Below are positions 1 through 12,200 of a stretch of DNA of 64,000 nucleotides, piece by piece (position 1 is the stretch's first letter; each line of letters opens with the position of its first letter). A model generated the notes under the pieces. The model ran no database searches and was not told where the DNA came from. It worked only from the letters and a program-made list of their open reading frames with translations. The DNA is from Inia geoffrensis. Taxonomy: Eukaryota; Chordata; Mammalia; Artiodactyla; Iniidae. The position numbers were made by a program, and so were the translations under genes. The DNA is taken from the NCBI GenBank assembly GCA_036417435.1, contig CM070900.1:34821496-34885495 (forward strand), read 5' to 3'.

Positions 1-365
1 CAACAAAGAGGGTTGGGAGGAAGCCTTGGGGGAATATTTACATAAGAAGCTGTTAGAAGTATAGCCAAACAAAAGTCCAGGGAGGAAATTGTTGGAAGAG
101 GAGGAAATAAAATTCAATAGACATACTCAATGCCTTTAGCTTCTGTGCATATGTAGTTTAAAAGACACCATTGTTCATTGTCTCTCATCTCTATTTGATT
201 TATGTATGTGACTTGTTTCCAAACTACACTGGAAGAATTTGAAGAAAAGTAACTTATCTTCTATCTAGGCATTCTTCATAGTGTTTTAGATGCTCATGGA
301 TGTGGAAGATTTAAATTTTGAATTAGGCAATTAAGTTTACGTATCATTTCAACTCATTATATCAC
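1..365. other. Non-coding flank, nothing recognised
   Basis: AT-rich sequence with no long reading frame, splice-site pair or repeat family that I can recognise. Confidence 0.5.
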
Positions 366-414
366 TTGTCTAGCATACCCCACATATCACAATAATGTGG
401 GGTAAGCTAGACAA
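366..414. repeat. Imperfect 20-bp inverted repeat (hairpin)
   Basis: The left arm 366-385 and right arm 395-414 are reverse complements with one mismatch and a 9-nt spacer. The stem includes a TACCCCACAT / ATGTGGGGTA core. The origin is unknown: it could be a remnant of a small inverted-repeat transposon or a locally templated duplication. Confidence 0.85.
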
Positions 415-424
415 ATGCAAGAGA

Positions 425-535
425 TTCCATTTTACAGATAAAACTCAGAGAGGTTAAGTGATTTGGCTAATGTCTGACTTAATTAATGGAGGATTCAGGG
501 CTTCATCCTGAGTCTACTGGTTCATTGTTCAGTGT
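425..535 (-). repeat. MIR SINE fragment
   Basis: Contains the antisense MIR core pattern: 'ttttacagataaaactcagag' followed by 'aggttaagtgatttg'. The copy is old and diverged. Confidence 0.6.
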
Positions 536-1635
536 TCTTTTCTAAATAACCCTACTGGTTTATATTCTACTTCTATTCTTCTGCTTACCTCGGGTAATCC
601 AAATTTTTCTAGTATAGTACCTACCCTATGGTGATCCTCACAATTCTCCTCCCAATATGGCGGAAACAGTCCCAACTGCCATGCTATACAGTAGACAGCT
701 CTTCCGGGAGTTAAGCTTATGCGTTCTTCCCTTTAAAATATACCAAGTTCAGTTAATCTTCTGGGAAAATAGGTTTCTTTTATGTTTGTTTTTGTTTTAT
801 TGTATTTATTTTTTTATCATAGTGTACACTAGAGGTGTCCAATTCTTTTGCCCTCTGTGTATAACAGATGATATATATCAGCATTAAAACCAAGTAAACA
901 CATCTGCTAGGGTAGTAGTTACTTCAGTTGAAACAGGCAAAAGGCCACTGAGGATTAATATTGCCCTCATACAACGTTTTAGTGAATTTAAGGCTACAAG
1001 ACCTTTCTGAATCCCCAGCTCTTACTCTGTTTACTATGCTTGGCTCTTCTTTTCTGAAGACTATCAAAAGCATTTGGATTGATCTTGTATTATAAGAAGC
1101 ATATCCCTTTCAGCTTAGGTAATACCATCAGAATCATACCTGGAAATGGACCTCACTTTGAGTTCAAGATTCCTGAAATGACAACTACACCAGCCTTGAC
1201 TCACTGCACCTTTAGGAGTCTACTGTCTACGAAGACACATTTCAAAGTTTTTAGTTGAGGCCAGCATTTTTCTGGTAGGCTCACAGAGCTTGAAAGTGAA
1301 ATCTTTAGAGCCAGGCTTAGAAAATAAACATTTAAACATATTTTGCTCTCTTTGTATACCCACAGGCTTATTTATAAGATTATGAATGTCACACATACAT
1401 ATATTTACACCTAAATGGGCATGTCCATGCTGTAGTTGATGTTTACTGTACATGCCTCCATAAAATGCACCACCATAAAATGGAACTATAACACATTTGC
1501 TGAATCACCATTTTCATATTCTGATTTAATGCCTGAATATACTGCTTATAACAATACATTTTTTGATGTAACCCTGGACTGATGAGCAAGATGGTGTTTT
1601 GCAGAGAGCTCCCCATGTTATCCAAATTACAGAAT
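536..1635. other. Non-coding, nothing recognised
   Basis: The short open frames here (76 codons or fewer) have no protein-like composition or family resemblance. No repeat was recognised with confidence. Confidence 0.5.
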
Positions 1636-1800
1636 TTTTTAGTTGGAAGCCAGTAGATGTCATTTATGTCATTTTACAGATAAGGAAACTGAAGTCTTGA
1701 GGGTAAGCTTGGGGTTCTGGCCCAACCTCAAGCTAACTGTGGCAGAACCAAGATTGGGACCCTGTTTCATCTACTCCTGAGACCCACACTCTATCAGTAA
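1636..1800 (-). repeat. MIR SINE fragment
   Basis: Antisense MIR pattern 'cattttacagataaggaaac' followed by a degraded 3' half. Confidence 0.6.
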
Positions 1801-1949
1801 AAACTGGTTTTAAGCAAAGAGGTCATATGATTGAAGCAGCTTTAAATTGGATACTGGAGATAAATTTTCTGGACAAAATGGGTCTGTGCTAATCCTTCTC
1901 AAAACGAATTTGGTTATTACAATATCAAGTCACTTTTACTGTCATTCTA

Positions 1950-2170
1950 ACAGTTAAACTTATTGAACATTTATTTTGTGCCCAAAATTCTACTAAGCAC
2001 TTTGCATAGAGTGTCCCCTTTAATCATCATAAACATCCTAAGGGGTTATACTATTATGATAGAACAGAGGCTTAGAGAATTCAGTTTCCTAGGATCCCAC
2101 AGCTGGTGATGGGGATCCAGGATCAAACAGAAGATCATCTATTTTAAAGGCACTCCCCTTAACTACTACA
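1950..2170 (-). repeat. MIR SINE, near full length
   Basis: Antisense MIR order is preserved: 'attgaacatttattttgtgc', then 'ctaagcactttgcat', then 'acagaggcttagagaattca', then 'cccacagctggtgatgg'. Confidence 0.75.
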
Positions 2171-2569
2171 GTATAAAAACACTAATAGGCATGCACATTA
2201 AAAATTTCAAGTTTCCAGTGAATTCAAGTATGTACAAAGAGACATTCCCATAGAAAAGATGCAGAAAAGATAATATGGAGCCATAAAACAGCATTAGAGT
2301 AAAATTAAATGCTATTTCTATGTTCATGAGATAGCTTTGCAATAAGGACTAAAGAGATAATTTCCTATCATTTAAACACATTAGGCCTGTTAGACTCCAC
2401 TTTTGACTACTCACCTACAATGAAACAAAAGAAGGAAAACAGAACCATAAGGTTAAGGATTAGGCAGGCACATAAACAACTAGAGAATAAGGTCTAAAGT
2501 CTTCATTTCTGTAGTTTAGTGGTTGGTATGCTTGCCTCATAAAAGCTGTATCTCCTGTCTATACCTGGT
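2171..2569. other. Non-coding, nothing recognised
   Basis: AT-rich, without supported coding or repeat content. Confidence 0.45.
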
Positions 2570-2935
2570 AGAAAATACCTTGTTCCTCTGCCTCCATGCC
2601 TCTCTTTCATTTTTTATTTTTCAAGGTATGTTCAAACAGCATCTGTGGAGCCCTTCTAAACATCTCCACCTATACCTAGACCTGCTATGTGGCTGACTGA
2701 AAAAAATAATAATAATTTAGATCCTCCTCTCTTTTCATGTAGCATGTCATCTGTGTTTCTATTACACAACACATAACATACAAAATTTTTATCAGCTTAT
2801 ATACACATTTGCCTCCCCAGGAGACTATAAACTGTTCAAAAGTAGGAACATATCTTATTCAACTCTGATACTCAGTCCCTAGCATAGTACTTCCCACAGA
2901 GTAGTTGTTCGCATTAAACTTTTTTGGATGAGTTA
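2570..2935 (+). repeat. L2 LINE 3' end
   Basis: The sequence ends with the L2-like tail pattern: 'ggagactataaactgttc', 'aggaacatatcttattc', 'ccctagcatagtacttccca', then a short T/A tail. An internal A-rich stretch lies near 2700. Confidence 0.5.
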
Positions 2936-4002
2936 AGTAGAATTATTTTGTATTTACTAGAACAGAATCATTTCCCCATGATTATAATTACAACCTCTGA
3001 ATTTCTTTGGTACAACATCTGTCCCTGACTTTAATCCATGCTCCATCAGAACTCCAGACGCACGTATATAACCCAAGTCCAAGCCAGTCTGAAGAATTTG
3101 CAGAGCGATTGACTCATAAGTGAGCACATGACCTAAGCTAGTCCATTCAGAGTGAATGTCAGAACTTTCTAGGGAGTTCCTATGGCGGGGGGGGTTTCCA
3201 ATAAGGCTCTCTATGGCTTTACATCTCCTACTCAAGAGAGAAGAAAACAGAGCTGAGAAATGGAAAGAAACAGTTCTCTATCAATTTCACTTAAGTTCCT
3301 GGACTCAGTCATTTCTGAATCCATCACAACAATCCTGGACTTTCTCAATTTTAAAATAAGAGTTCATTTTACTTTAAGTTAAATTTTCTGCCACTTTTAA
3401 AAGCAAAAAAAAAAAAAAACACACCCCACAAACCCACATCCAAATAACACAATTTATTCAGAATATCTCAGCATCATGCAGGTTGAAGAAAAGGACAAGA
3501 GAAACAGAATACATACAGTCTTAAATAGCTCTTCTATCAATAGCTAATTTTGTTCCAAGCCCCCCCCCCACAGAAAGTTCAGTGCTAAAAAAGGAGTAAA
3601 GGAAAGAGAGGAGTAAAACAGAAAAGCTTTCATTTGATGGAAAAAGCCCCAAATTTCTTACTCCAGGGTCTTAAATCACCAACAAGTGTAATCCAGCACT
3701 ACTCAGGGTTTCATTGCTCTCTAATCCCTTCATCACCTTGGGATTCCTCTGCAGCCACCATTTTTAATGTCTAACAACCAAGTTTGGTGGTGACATGGAA
3801 AGTGCCAGCTGACAGGGAGACTCAGGAGTCTCAAAAATAAAGGCTACCTACACAGACATGTCCATCTGGCATTTCTCATTGGTGAAATGGTTTGTTAGCC
3901 AGAATCAGGGCGGATTCAGCAAAATAACTGAATTTTTAATCAGCTATAACTTCTCTTCTCCTACTTCCTGGTTACATTGAAAGTGGGCCTATTACTGCTT
4001 TA
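2936..4002. other. Non-coding, homopolymer runs only
   Basis: Holds an A15 run (about 3405-3419) and a C9 run (about 3561-3569). The overlapping 92- and 67-codon frames on opposite strands near 3.1-3.3 kb show no family resemblance. Confidence 0.45.
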
Positions 4003-4433
4003 TGTATCAGTTTCCTAGTACCACAAACTGGGTGGCTTAAAACAATAGAAATTTATTGTCTCAGGCTTATGAAAGCTAGAAGTCCAAAATCAAGATGTTG
4101 GCAGGATTGATTCTGTCTGGGGGCTATGAGGGAGAATCTGTTCCATACCTCTCTCCTAGCTTCTGGTGGTTTGCTGGCAATATTTAGCCTTCCCTGACTG
4201 ATATCTGCCTTTATGTTCGCATAGTTTTCTTTTGTGTATGTGTCCAAATTGCCCATTTTATAAGAACATCATTTGTACTGGATTAGTAGCCCACTCTACT
4301 CCAGAATGACCTGACCCTAATTCATTATATCTGCAACAACCTTACTTCCAAATAAGTTCTCATTCTGAGGTACTAGGGGTTAGAACTTCAACATATCAAT
4401 TTGTGGGGTGTGGAAACAATACAACCTGTAACA
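4003..4433 (-). repeat. ERVL-MaLR (MLT1/MST-type) solo LTR
   Basis: Read on the minus strand it begins TGTTACAGGTTG, continues with the MaLR-typical 'atatgttgaagttctaaccc', and ends with 'ttgttttaagccacccagtt' and TGATACA. It is an old solo LTR remnant with no internal retroviral genes adjacent. The exact subfamily was not determined. Confidence 0.75.
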
Positions 4434-4653
4434 CTCTGGCATCAACAATGTTCTCATCTTCAAGACAGAAACTTATGGACCATTATACCTAATGCAATAA
4501 TCCTAAAGAATAAGAGTTTATTAAAACTAGTTTAGGAATCCAGGTCTGTTAACATAATTTTGACAAAATTTTTAAAAAGAAGAAAGGTAAATAAATCCAA
4601 TGACAAGTGAAGTATTATGAAGGTTACAGCGGAGTCATCCAGATTACAACAAA

Positions 4654-4660
<7 letters not shown>

Positions 4661-4702
<42 letters not shown>
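4661..4702 (+). repeat. (CA)21 dinucleotide microsatellite
   Basis: Uninterrupted CA dinucleotides for about 42 bp, likely length-polymorphic. Confidence 0.95.
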
Positions 4703-4707
<5 letters not shown>

Positions 4708-5689
4708 ATATTTAATAGATGAAGAACGTGGGAAGAAGATTTATCAGAGTATGGCAACAAATTAGATTCTGCAGTTGTAATTATTGTGTTTTGAATAAAA
4801 TAAGAAAATATTTGGAGTGAAGGTCTGTAGCTTCTTGTTTTTTTTTTACATTTTTGCTTTATTTTTTTAAGATGGGAGTTTGATTAAAGCAAGGAAAATT
4901 GTGATCCAACCCAGAGACCTTTCTTGATGAGGACTTGGGATGACTTATCTTTCTTGGACAACTTCCCAAGGAAGAAGACACTGGTCAGGGGAATTTAAAG
5001 TGAGGAACTGGGTCAGCTGGTTTTTCTTTCTTTCTGTTAAAATGCCTAGGATTTCTAATAGATATTTCTACTTGCAATTCACTGCCTTTAAGAAAATTGC
5101 CTTGAGAAATAAACAGATTGAAATTCCTTCACAAAACTGGTTGGGTTTTTATCCCACTAAACATGGCGATTTGCAGAAGACCAGACTGAAATGGTTTTCA
5201 TTAACAGGCAGTAATCACATCACTGAAACTCTCCAACACTTGCTCAGACCATGCACTTCGCACCACAATTCTTAATCTGAGCAGGCGGAGAGAGTCAGAA
5301 ATTGGCCTCGCTTTCTTTAAGCTATGTATTTTTGACTCTGTGCTACATGAACCACACAAATATTGTGAGAATTAAAACTAACACATACCTATTAAAATTC
5401 TTGAAAATGGCATCAGTACCTATTGTTACTATAAAACTATTATTTACTATAGTTTATAAAAATGTTTAACAGAAAATAGAGAAGATCACAGAAACATATT
5501 AATTTAACTAACATCTACCAAGCAGACTATATCTGAGGGCACTCTGCCGGCAGTGATGAAGAATCAAAGACGAATAAAACCTAATCCCTGAACACTATAG
5601 CATAAAAGGAAGATAGCCTGATTCTCTCCTTCCCTTCTGTTGTGATTAAGAAGGCATCTTCCTGAAATACACTAATTTTAAGTGAATCA
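4703..5689. other. Non-coding, nothing recognised
   Basis: A 111-codon open frame at 4940-5275 has no domain, signal or splice context and was not accepted as a gene. No repeat was recognised. Confidence 0.45.
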
Positions 5690-6035
5690 TTCAATAAGTT
5701 TTACCAAGTGAATACAACCATGAAATCCAAATCCCAACAAAAACATATGGCATTTCCATCATCTCAGAAAAGTTCCCCATGCTCCTTATTAGTCAATCCT
5801 ATCCCTGTCACTCTTAGAGGCAACCCCTGTTCTAATTATTTTTCATAATGATTAATTTTGCCTGCTTTAGAATTTCAGATAAATGAAATCATATAGCATA
5901 TACTCTTTTGGGTAAGTCTTCTTTTACTTAGCATATTGTTTTTGAGATTCATGGTGTTTGAATGTATCAGTTCCTTTCTTTTTAATGCTAAAATTGAATA
6001 TACAAATGCCAGTTTTGTTTAAGCATCAGCACATA

Positions 6036-6037
6036 TG

Positions 6038-6078
<41 letters not shown>
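6036..6078 (+). repeat. (TG)n microsatellite inside the L1 remnant
   Basis: About 21 TG units with one C substitution (TGTGTGCGTG) near the start. Confidence 0.95.
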
Positions 6079-6080
<2 letters not shown>

Positions 6081-6335
6081 AAATCACTTTCCTGTTGATG
6101 GATACCCAGATTGTTTTCACTTTGGGGCTATTATGAACAAAGATGCTGTGAATACTCTTGTGCAAGTCTTTTTGTGGAATATATTATCATTTCTCTTGGG
6201 TAAATATCTAGAAGCAGAATTGATGGAAATAGTAGATGTTTGTTCAGTCTTACATGAAACTAAACTTTTTTTCCAAAGTGGTGGTGGTAACATTTTATTC
6301 TCACACTGTTAACATATAAGAGTCTTAGTTACTCC

Positions 6336-6372
6336 AGAAGTAACTAAGTAACTAAGTTACTTAGTTACTTCT
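6336..6372. repeat. Perfect palindrome, 18-bp arms, 1-nt centre
   Basis: Positions 6336-6353 and 6355-6372 are exact reverse complements around A6354. The arms are built from repeats of AAGTAACT/AGTTACTT, and the same CTTAGTTACT word also occurs just upstream at 6324-6333. The flanking sequence is L1. Confidence 0.95.
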
Positions 6373-8980
6373 CATCAACATTTAGAGTTGTCCATCTTTT
6401 AAAACTTTACCCATTCTGGTGGGTGTGTAGCAGTATCTCAGTGGTTTAACTTTCATTTCCCTGATAACTAATAACGTTGAGCACATCTTTGTGTACCAAA
6501 TGGCAATTCATATGTTCAAGCTGTTGCTTACTTTTCATTCAGTTACCTATTTATTACTGAGTTTCAGGAGTTCTTTCTATATTCTGGATATAAGTGTTTT
6601 GTCAGATATGTATTTTGTCAGTATTTTATCCCAATCTGTGGCTTGCTTTTTTATTTTCTTAACGGTGTTGCTGTGTTTTCAAATATTTGGAAATTTCCTA
6701 GATAACTCCTTGTCTTTGACTTCTAATTTAATTCCATGGTTTTTAGATAATATAGTCACTGGGATTTCAGTGAATGTGCCACATGCACTTGAAAAGAATG
6801 TATATCCTGAACTTCTTGAGGGTAATGTTCTAAATATGTTACTTGAATCAAAGTGTTTCATAGTGTTATTCAGATCTTCTCACCTTTACTGAATCTTTTG
6901 ACTCACTGTTTTTTCAGTTACTGAGAGGGAGTGTGAAATCTCCAAGTGTATTTGTCTATTTCTCTCTTTAATTCTGTCAAATTTTGCTTCACATATTTTG
7001 ATATTCTGCATACATATTAGGATTGTTATGTCTTGCCAATGAATTGACCCTTTTATCATTTAAAACTGTCTTGCTTTGTGGCTGGTGATGCACTACGGTA
7101 ATGAGGTTTATTTTATCTTACCGTAATATACCTAGTCTAGCCTTCTTTATGATTAGTGCTTGCAAGGCCTATCTTTTCCCATTCTTTTACTTTCAACTGA
7201 CTTATGTCTTCATATTCAGTATGCAAATCTTACAGAAAACACAGTCCAGTCTTGCATTTTTTATTCAGCTTGACAATCTACGTCTTTAACGGGCATGTTT
7301 AGTCCATCAGCATTTAATGTAATTATTAATATGGTTGGATTTAGGCCAACTATTTTGCTATTTGTTTTCTGCTTGCCCCACCTTTTATTTTTCCCCTTCT
7401 GTCCCTCCTTTCTTTCCTTCTTTTGGTTTGAATACTTTCTAAAATTCTATCTCAATTTGTCTATTGGCTTTTTAGCTAATTCCTCTTTTCATTATTGTTT
7501 TTTAGTGTTTCCTCTAGAGATTGAAATTTACATCTTTAACATTCCACAATCTAACTAGAGTTAATATTGTGCTAGTTTATGTAAAATGAAAGATCCACAA
7601 ATCATATGACTTTATTTATTCCTCATTTTTATAAGTTGTCCTATCCATTATGTCTACATACATTATACAGCCCACAGTACAATGCTATACTTTCAGTTTA
7701 AATAGTATCTGAATTTTGAGCCATTAGGAGAAATATAAAATATAGTGTTTTTTAAACTTACATATTTACTATTCAGAGTGATCTCCATTCTTTTCTGAAC
7801 ATTCAAGTTTCATCTAGGATTATTTCTCTTCAGCCAGAACTTCCTTCAGTATTTCTTTTCATGCAGGTCTGCAGCTAATGAATATGTATATTTATATATT
7901 TTTACTTATCACAAAATGCTGTTATTTCTCCTTCATTCTGGAGTGATATTTTTCTTGGATATAAATTTCTGAGTGACAGATTTGTCTTCTCTTAGAACTT
8001 TAAATACATTGTTCTTCCATCTTCTTAACACCATTGTTTCTGATGAGAATTTAGCAATAATTTTTCATTGTTCTTTTGTATATAATGCATCATTTTTCTC
8101 TGTACTTTAAAGATTTTCTCTTCATCTTTGTTTTTCAGTAATTTGACAATAATGTGTCACATGAAGTTTGCTTTGTATTTGTCCTTCTTGGGGTTTGCTA
8201 ACGAGCTTTTTGAAGAATTTAATTTCTGCCTTTAATCAAATTTTGGAAATACTTTTTTCTTGCCCCATTCTCTCTACCCTGTACCCCTAAGACTCTAATT
8301 TACACGTGTGTTAGACCTCTCCATGTTGCTCCATAAATCTCTGAGTCCCCTCTCATCATTTTTCAATCGTTTTTCCCTCTGTTTTTCAACTTTATCATCA
8401 CCAACTCTTTCTTCTGTCATCTTAAATAGGCTATTAAAGGTATCCAGTAAATTTTTTACTTTAGATATTGTATATTTTTGATCCTCAAATTTCCATTAAT
8501 TCTTTTATAGTTCATAGTTTTCTGCTGAGATTTGCTAGCTTTTCAATCTTTATGACCTCATTTTTCCTTACATCTATAGTTATAATAGCTACTTGAAAAT
8601 GTTTGCTAATTCCAAATTCTGGGTCATCTTGGGTCAGTCTCCATTGATTGTATTTTCTCTTGATTATGAGCCACGTTTTCCAGTTTTTTTATATATTGTA
8701 CTTTGGGTTATATCCCAAATATTGTCAACGATTTGTTGTAGAGACTCTGGATTCTACTATGCTCTTATGAAGAGAATTTATTTTGTTTTGTTTTATCAGG
8801 CTGCTAATTTACTGAATTCAAACTCCACACACTGTCCCCAGACCCTGAAATCTCTATTCTGTTATTTTAGCCTAGCTAGTAAGATTGGAGTTTGTCCCAC
8901 ACGTGCATGGTTCATAGCCAGACAATTGGAGTTTATGTGCAGTACAGCACAGAGTAAGGCTCAATAAGTGTTTTGAAATT

Positions 8981-9190
8981 AATAAATAAAGGAGACTAAA
9001 TCACACATGAGGCAGGAGAGTTAGGCAGAACTTAGTTCAAATGCCTCCTCTACACTTTTTTTGTTACTTGATCTTGGGAAAATCACTCAATCTCTCTGTT
9101 TTAGGTTCTCTTCCGTCAAATGAAGAGAATAAAAGCTACTTCTCAAGCTTAAGTTGGAGATTGGATTAATTAGGTAGTGTTTGGCATATC
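8981..9190 (+). repeat. MIR SINE
   Basis: Sense MIR pattern: 'cagaacttagttcaaatgcc', then 'acttgatcttgggaaaatca', then 'aatctctctgttttaggttc' and 'aaatgaagagaataaaagct'. Confidence 0.7.
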
Positions 9191-9404
9191 AACATGTGAG
9201 GACTCTCATTATTGTTCCAAGGTTGATTGAGAAAAGTTTCATGAGAAGGGTGTACTGTCGAGCTTTTCAAAGGAGGCAGCAACAATTTTCGTTGGAGGGG
9301 AGAATTTTTGGAGAGATTTAGTATTTGAGGTAGGCCTTGAGGGATGGAAATTATTTAATTCAAAATATTTACTTACAGCTTTTCAAATTTATATATTTTG
9401 TCCT

Positions 9405-9660
9405 ATGCATCTCTATAAGTACATATGTGTATATGTGTACATATTTATATCTATGTTTTCTATAGATGTAACCATAGAGATATATATAGATCTAGATATC
9501 TATACATCTCTCTCTATATATGTATATAGCTCTATAGGTGTAGGTAGTATATACATAGATATTTGTATATATGCATATATGTATATAGAGAGATCTATAA
9601 ATATAGATGCAGTTATGGATTCAGATTAGATATATCTATGGATATATAGAGATAAGATAG
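9405..9660. repeat. TATA/GATA-rich low-complexity tract
   Basis: Dense imperfect repeats of TATATA, ATAGAT and TATCTA over about 250 bp. The 74-codon open frame across it encodes only low-complexity I/Y/D-rich sequence and is not a gene. Confidence 0.85.
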
Positions 9661-10616
9661 AAACACACATATACATTTAATAATATAAACAAAGAATCAA
9701 AATATCATTTAAATGTAGGCCAAGGACAAAGTCAAAAGCCCGAATATAAGACTTCTGCAAAGCTAAAGATGATGAGGAAAGCCATGAAATGTTTGCACAC
9801 TTTCCAGAATTATTATACTCCCTCTGTCAGAGATGAGCTAAAATCAGAATTCACATTGTGTCTGACACTTGAAATTTGGATACAAACTTCCTTGTTTCAA
9901 AGAGTTACAAAATCTGTGCCTCGGAGCTGAGTTTTTGCTCTCTGGAGCTAATCTGATTGTGGCTTCAGATGATGTTTGAAATTGCACTGGTATTGCAAAA
10001 GGAATGGTCTATATAAAATATGCAGGCCTTCTTCCTCTGTCATGTCAGATTATACCTTGACAACGTTCTCGGTGGTCTGGTAAGCCATGGTATACTGATA
10101 TAAGAGATTACTGACCATTTTAAGGCCATGAAACTCAATGACAGGGAACTGATATTTTAGAGTTCTGAGTTCTAGCCCTTACTCAGCTACTTGCTGTGCA
10201 AACTTACCCAAGTGAAACAGCATCCCTTGCTCATTTCCGTCTAGTTAAAACGGGGAGCAGGGAGCGGGGGCACTCTCATTTCCCTTCTAAATAATATTTA
10301 CAAAAATGAATTTGTGAACAGTCTACAAGAAGAATAGGCACTATCATGCTGAAATTTACTTATGATCACGTGGTGTTTTGGAATTTTTTTCTAAATTGTA
10401 TCACATTTAGTAACTGAAGGCTAAAAAATTACTTCTAACCACATCATATAAAAAAAATAATGTGTAATTTTTAAAATAAATACTAAATCAAGCATATCCT
10501 CAGTTAGTGACCAATAAATTCATTAAAATAGTTGTAATCAACAACAAGGAGCAAATTGCTGTTTTTAAGTTGAAAGAAATCTAAACTTGTTCACATAGTA
10601 GCAGTTGTATACTGTC
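9661..10616. other. Non-coding; one weak MIR-like piece
   Basis: No coding content. About 10160-10250 ('tgagttctagcccttactca', 'ctacttgctgtgcaaact') looks like a diverged sense MIR. Confidence 0.4.
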
Positions 10617-10632
10617 AAAAATACAATTTCTC

Positions 10633-10900
10633 GGGCTTCCCTGGTGGCGCAGTGGTTAAGAATCCGCCTGCTAATGCAAGGGAACTGGGTTCGAGCCCTG
10701 GTCCAGGAAGATCCCGCATGCCGCGGAGCTCTAGAGCCTTCGAGCCCCAGATACTGAAGCCCGCGTGCCTAGAGCCCGTGCTCTGCAACAAGAGAAGCCA
10801 CCGCAATGAGAAACCTGCGCACAGCATTGAAGACCCAATGCAGCCATAAATAAGTAAGTAAATTAACTAATTAAAAAAAATAAAAAGGGAAATCTCTTAA
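10633..10900 (+). mobile_element. CHR-family tRNA-derived SINE, sense
   Basis: Begins GGGCTTCCCTGGTGGCGCAG, with pol III A-box (TGGCGCAGTGG) and B-box (GGTTCGAGCCC) motifs in the tRNA-like head and an A-rich tail from about 10846. It is flanked by an exact 16-bp target-site duplication, AAAAATACAATTTCTC, at 10617-10632 and 10901-10916. The body after the head differs from the other six copies (an 'atgcagccataaataagtaa' segment before the tail), so it belongs to a different subfamily. Confidence 0.95.
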
Positions 10901-10916
10901 AAAAATACAATTTCTC

Positions 10917-11369
10917 AGATATAAAATGTGTTTGCTTTTACACATAGATCCAGTAATTTTTCTTGACAAGTTTAATTTGTTTCTTTTTGATAATCTCTCT
11001 CTTTTGGAAAGTGATGCTTAAGGATCAGAAATAACCTCTATTAAAGTATTTTTTTTTGGTTCTAGGACTTGGTTTGAGTTACTTTCTTAATCATGATCAT
11101 CTTGCAATCTAAGCCTGAATTGTTTTACTATTTTTATCACAACACTAATCAGTTCTATTTTTAGAGTTAATTGCAATGAAGAATGATTTGAAAATGTTAT
11201 CAATGATCCTGATTGCAAAATAAAATTGCAAATTGTTTGCAGAGCTGAGTTTAAAAACAGGCTTCTCTCTACTGTGCCAGGAATGATCACTACCTCTTCA
11301 GACCTCCCTCGTGCTGCTGTCATTGGAGAATAATTCATGACTCTGGGACTCTCGTCCCCGAATTTGTCA
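10917..11369. other. Non-coding, nothing recognised
   Basis: No supported gene or repeat; a 102-codon minus frame at 11087-11395 shows no family features. Confidence 0.4.
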
Positions 11370-11570
11370 TTGCCTAGCCATTTGACCTTGAGCATGTCAA
11401 CTATTAACTTTTTCGTGTCGTGATTTTCTTTACCTGTAATAACAAGGTAATACCTGTCTTGTTTAAGTCACAGGTTTATCATGAAGATATAATAACTTAC
11501 TATTTGTGAAAATGCTGTGTAAATCATAAAGAGCTATAGAAGGTATTTTTATTATCTTGGTTTAGCTTTA
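11370..11570 (+). repeat. MIR SINE
   Basis: Sense MIR pattern: 'gccatttgaccttgagcatg', 'gattttctttacctgtaata', then 'gaagatataataacttacta'. Confidence 0.65.
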
Positions 11571-11679
11571 AAAAGATATCCTGAAGAAACAGTATCACAA
11601 ACAAGTCTTTTATAGAACCACTAAGTCTGAGGAAGTTCACATGAAAGTAAATGTACTGCAAGCACTAATTCAAGTCCAC

Positions 11680-11835
11680 GGTATAAGCTTAGTGGTAAAG
11701 AGTTGGGCTCTAAAGTCAGAAAGGATTGTTCAAGTCACAGTTCTTTCTTTTATTGACTCTTTGGCCTTGAACAAATCAGAAATTTACTTGAGTCTTCAAC
11801 TTATGAGTAAAATGCATATAATACCTACTTGATAA
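11680..11835 (+). repeat. MIR SINE
   Basis: Sense MIR pattern: 'agtggtaaagagttgggctc', 'gactctttggccttgaacaa', 'gtaaaatgcatataatacct'. Confidence 0.65.
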
Positions 11836-11844
11836 CCTATTAAT

Positions 11845-12200
11845 TAGGATAGGCTAGGACAGGTGATGCTATGATAAACAATTTCAAAATTTTAGTGGCC
11901 TATACAACAAAGGTTTGTTTGCCCTTTCACTCATGCTGTATGTCTTTTGTGGGTCATTTGAGGAGCTCTCCTCCACTTCTTTTCACTCTGGAACCTTTTT
12001 GGATAGAATAGCTACCACGTAAAATTTTGTTGATAATTAGGGCAGAGGCAAAGTGAGAGCAGGTAATTGTATACTGACTTGGCTATAACTGCATATATTT
12101 CACAAACCAAAGAAAGTCACATGATCCCACCCAACTTCAAGGGGGCAGAGAAGTGTAATCCTATCATAGACCTTGGAGGAGAACTGGAAATATTTGAAGG
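11845..12200 (-). repeat. MaLR-like LTR remnant, antisense
   Basis: Contains 'ttttagtggcctatacaaca' (reverse of an LTR polyadenylation end) and the block 'cacatgatcccacccaactt' and 'caagggggcagagaagtgta', which I recall from ancient mammalian LTRs. No retroviral coding sequence is adjacent. Family assignment is uncertain. Confidence 0.5.

Larger units (their letters stand above)
5690..8980 (-). mobile_element. Old L1 (L1M-type) LINE remnant, antisense
   Basis: Read on the + strand it runs from the L1 3' untranslated region backwards. It includes the 'gctattatgaacaaagatgc' block (about 6128), 'gatggttggatttaggcc'-like sequence near 7330, and the block ending 'ctctaatttacacgtgtgtt' near 8293. 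All frames are broken by many stops. The (GT)n tract and a perfect palindrome (6336-6372) interrupt it. It may combine more than one L1 or HAL1 fragment. Confidence 0.7.

Noticed and set aside
6491..7558. F/L/S-rich frames looking like membrane proteins
   Set aside because: They are antisense L1 sequence; T-rich DNA gives hydrophobic translations by chance.
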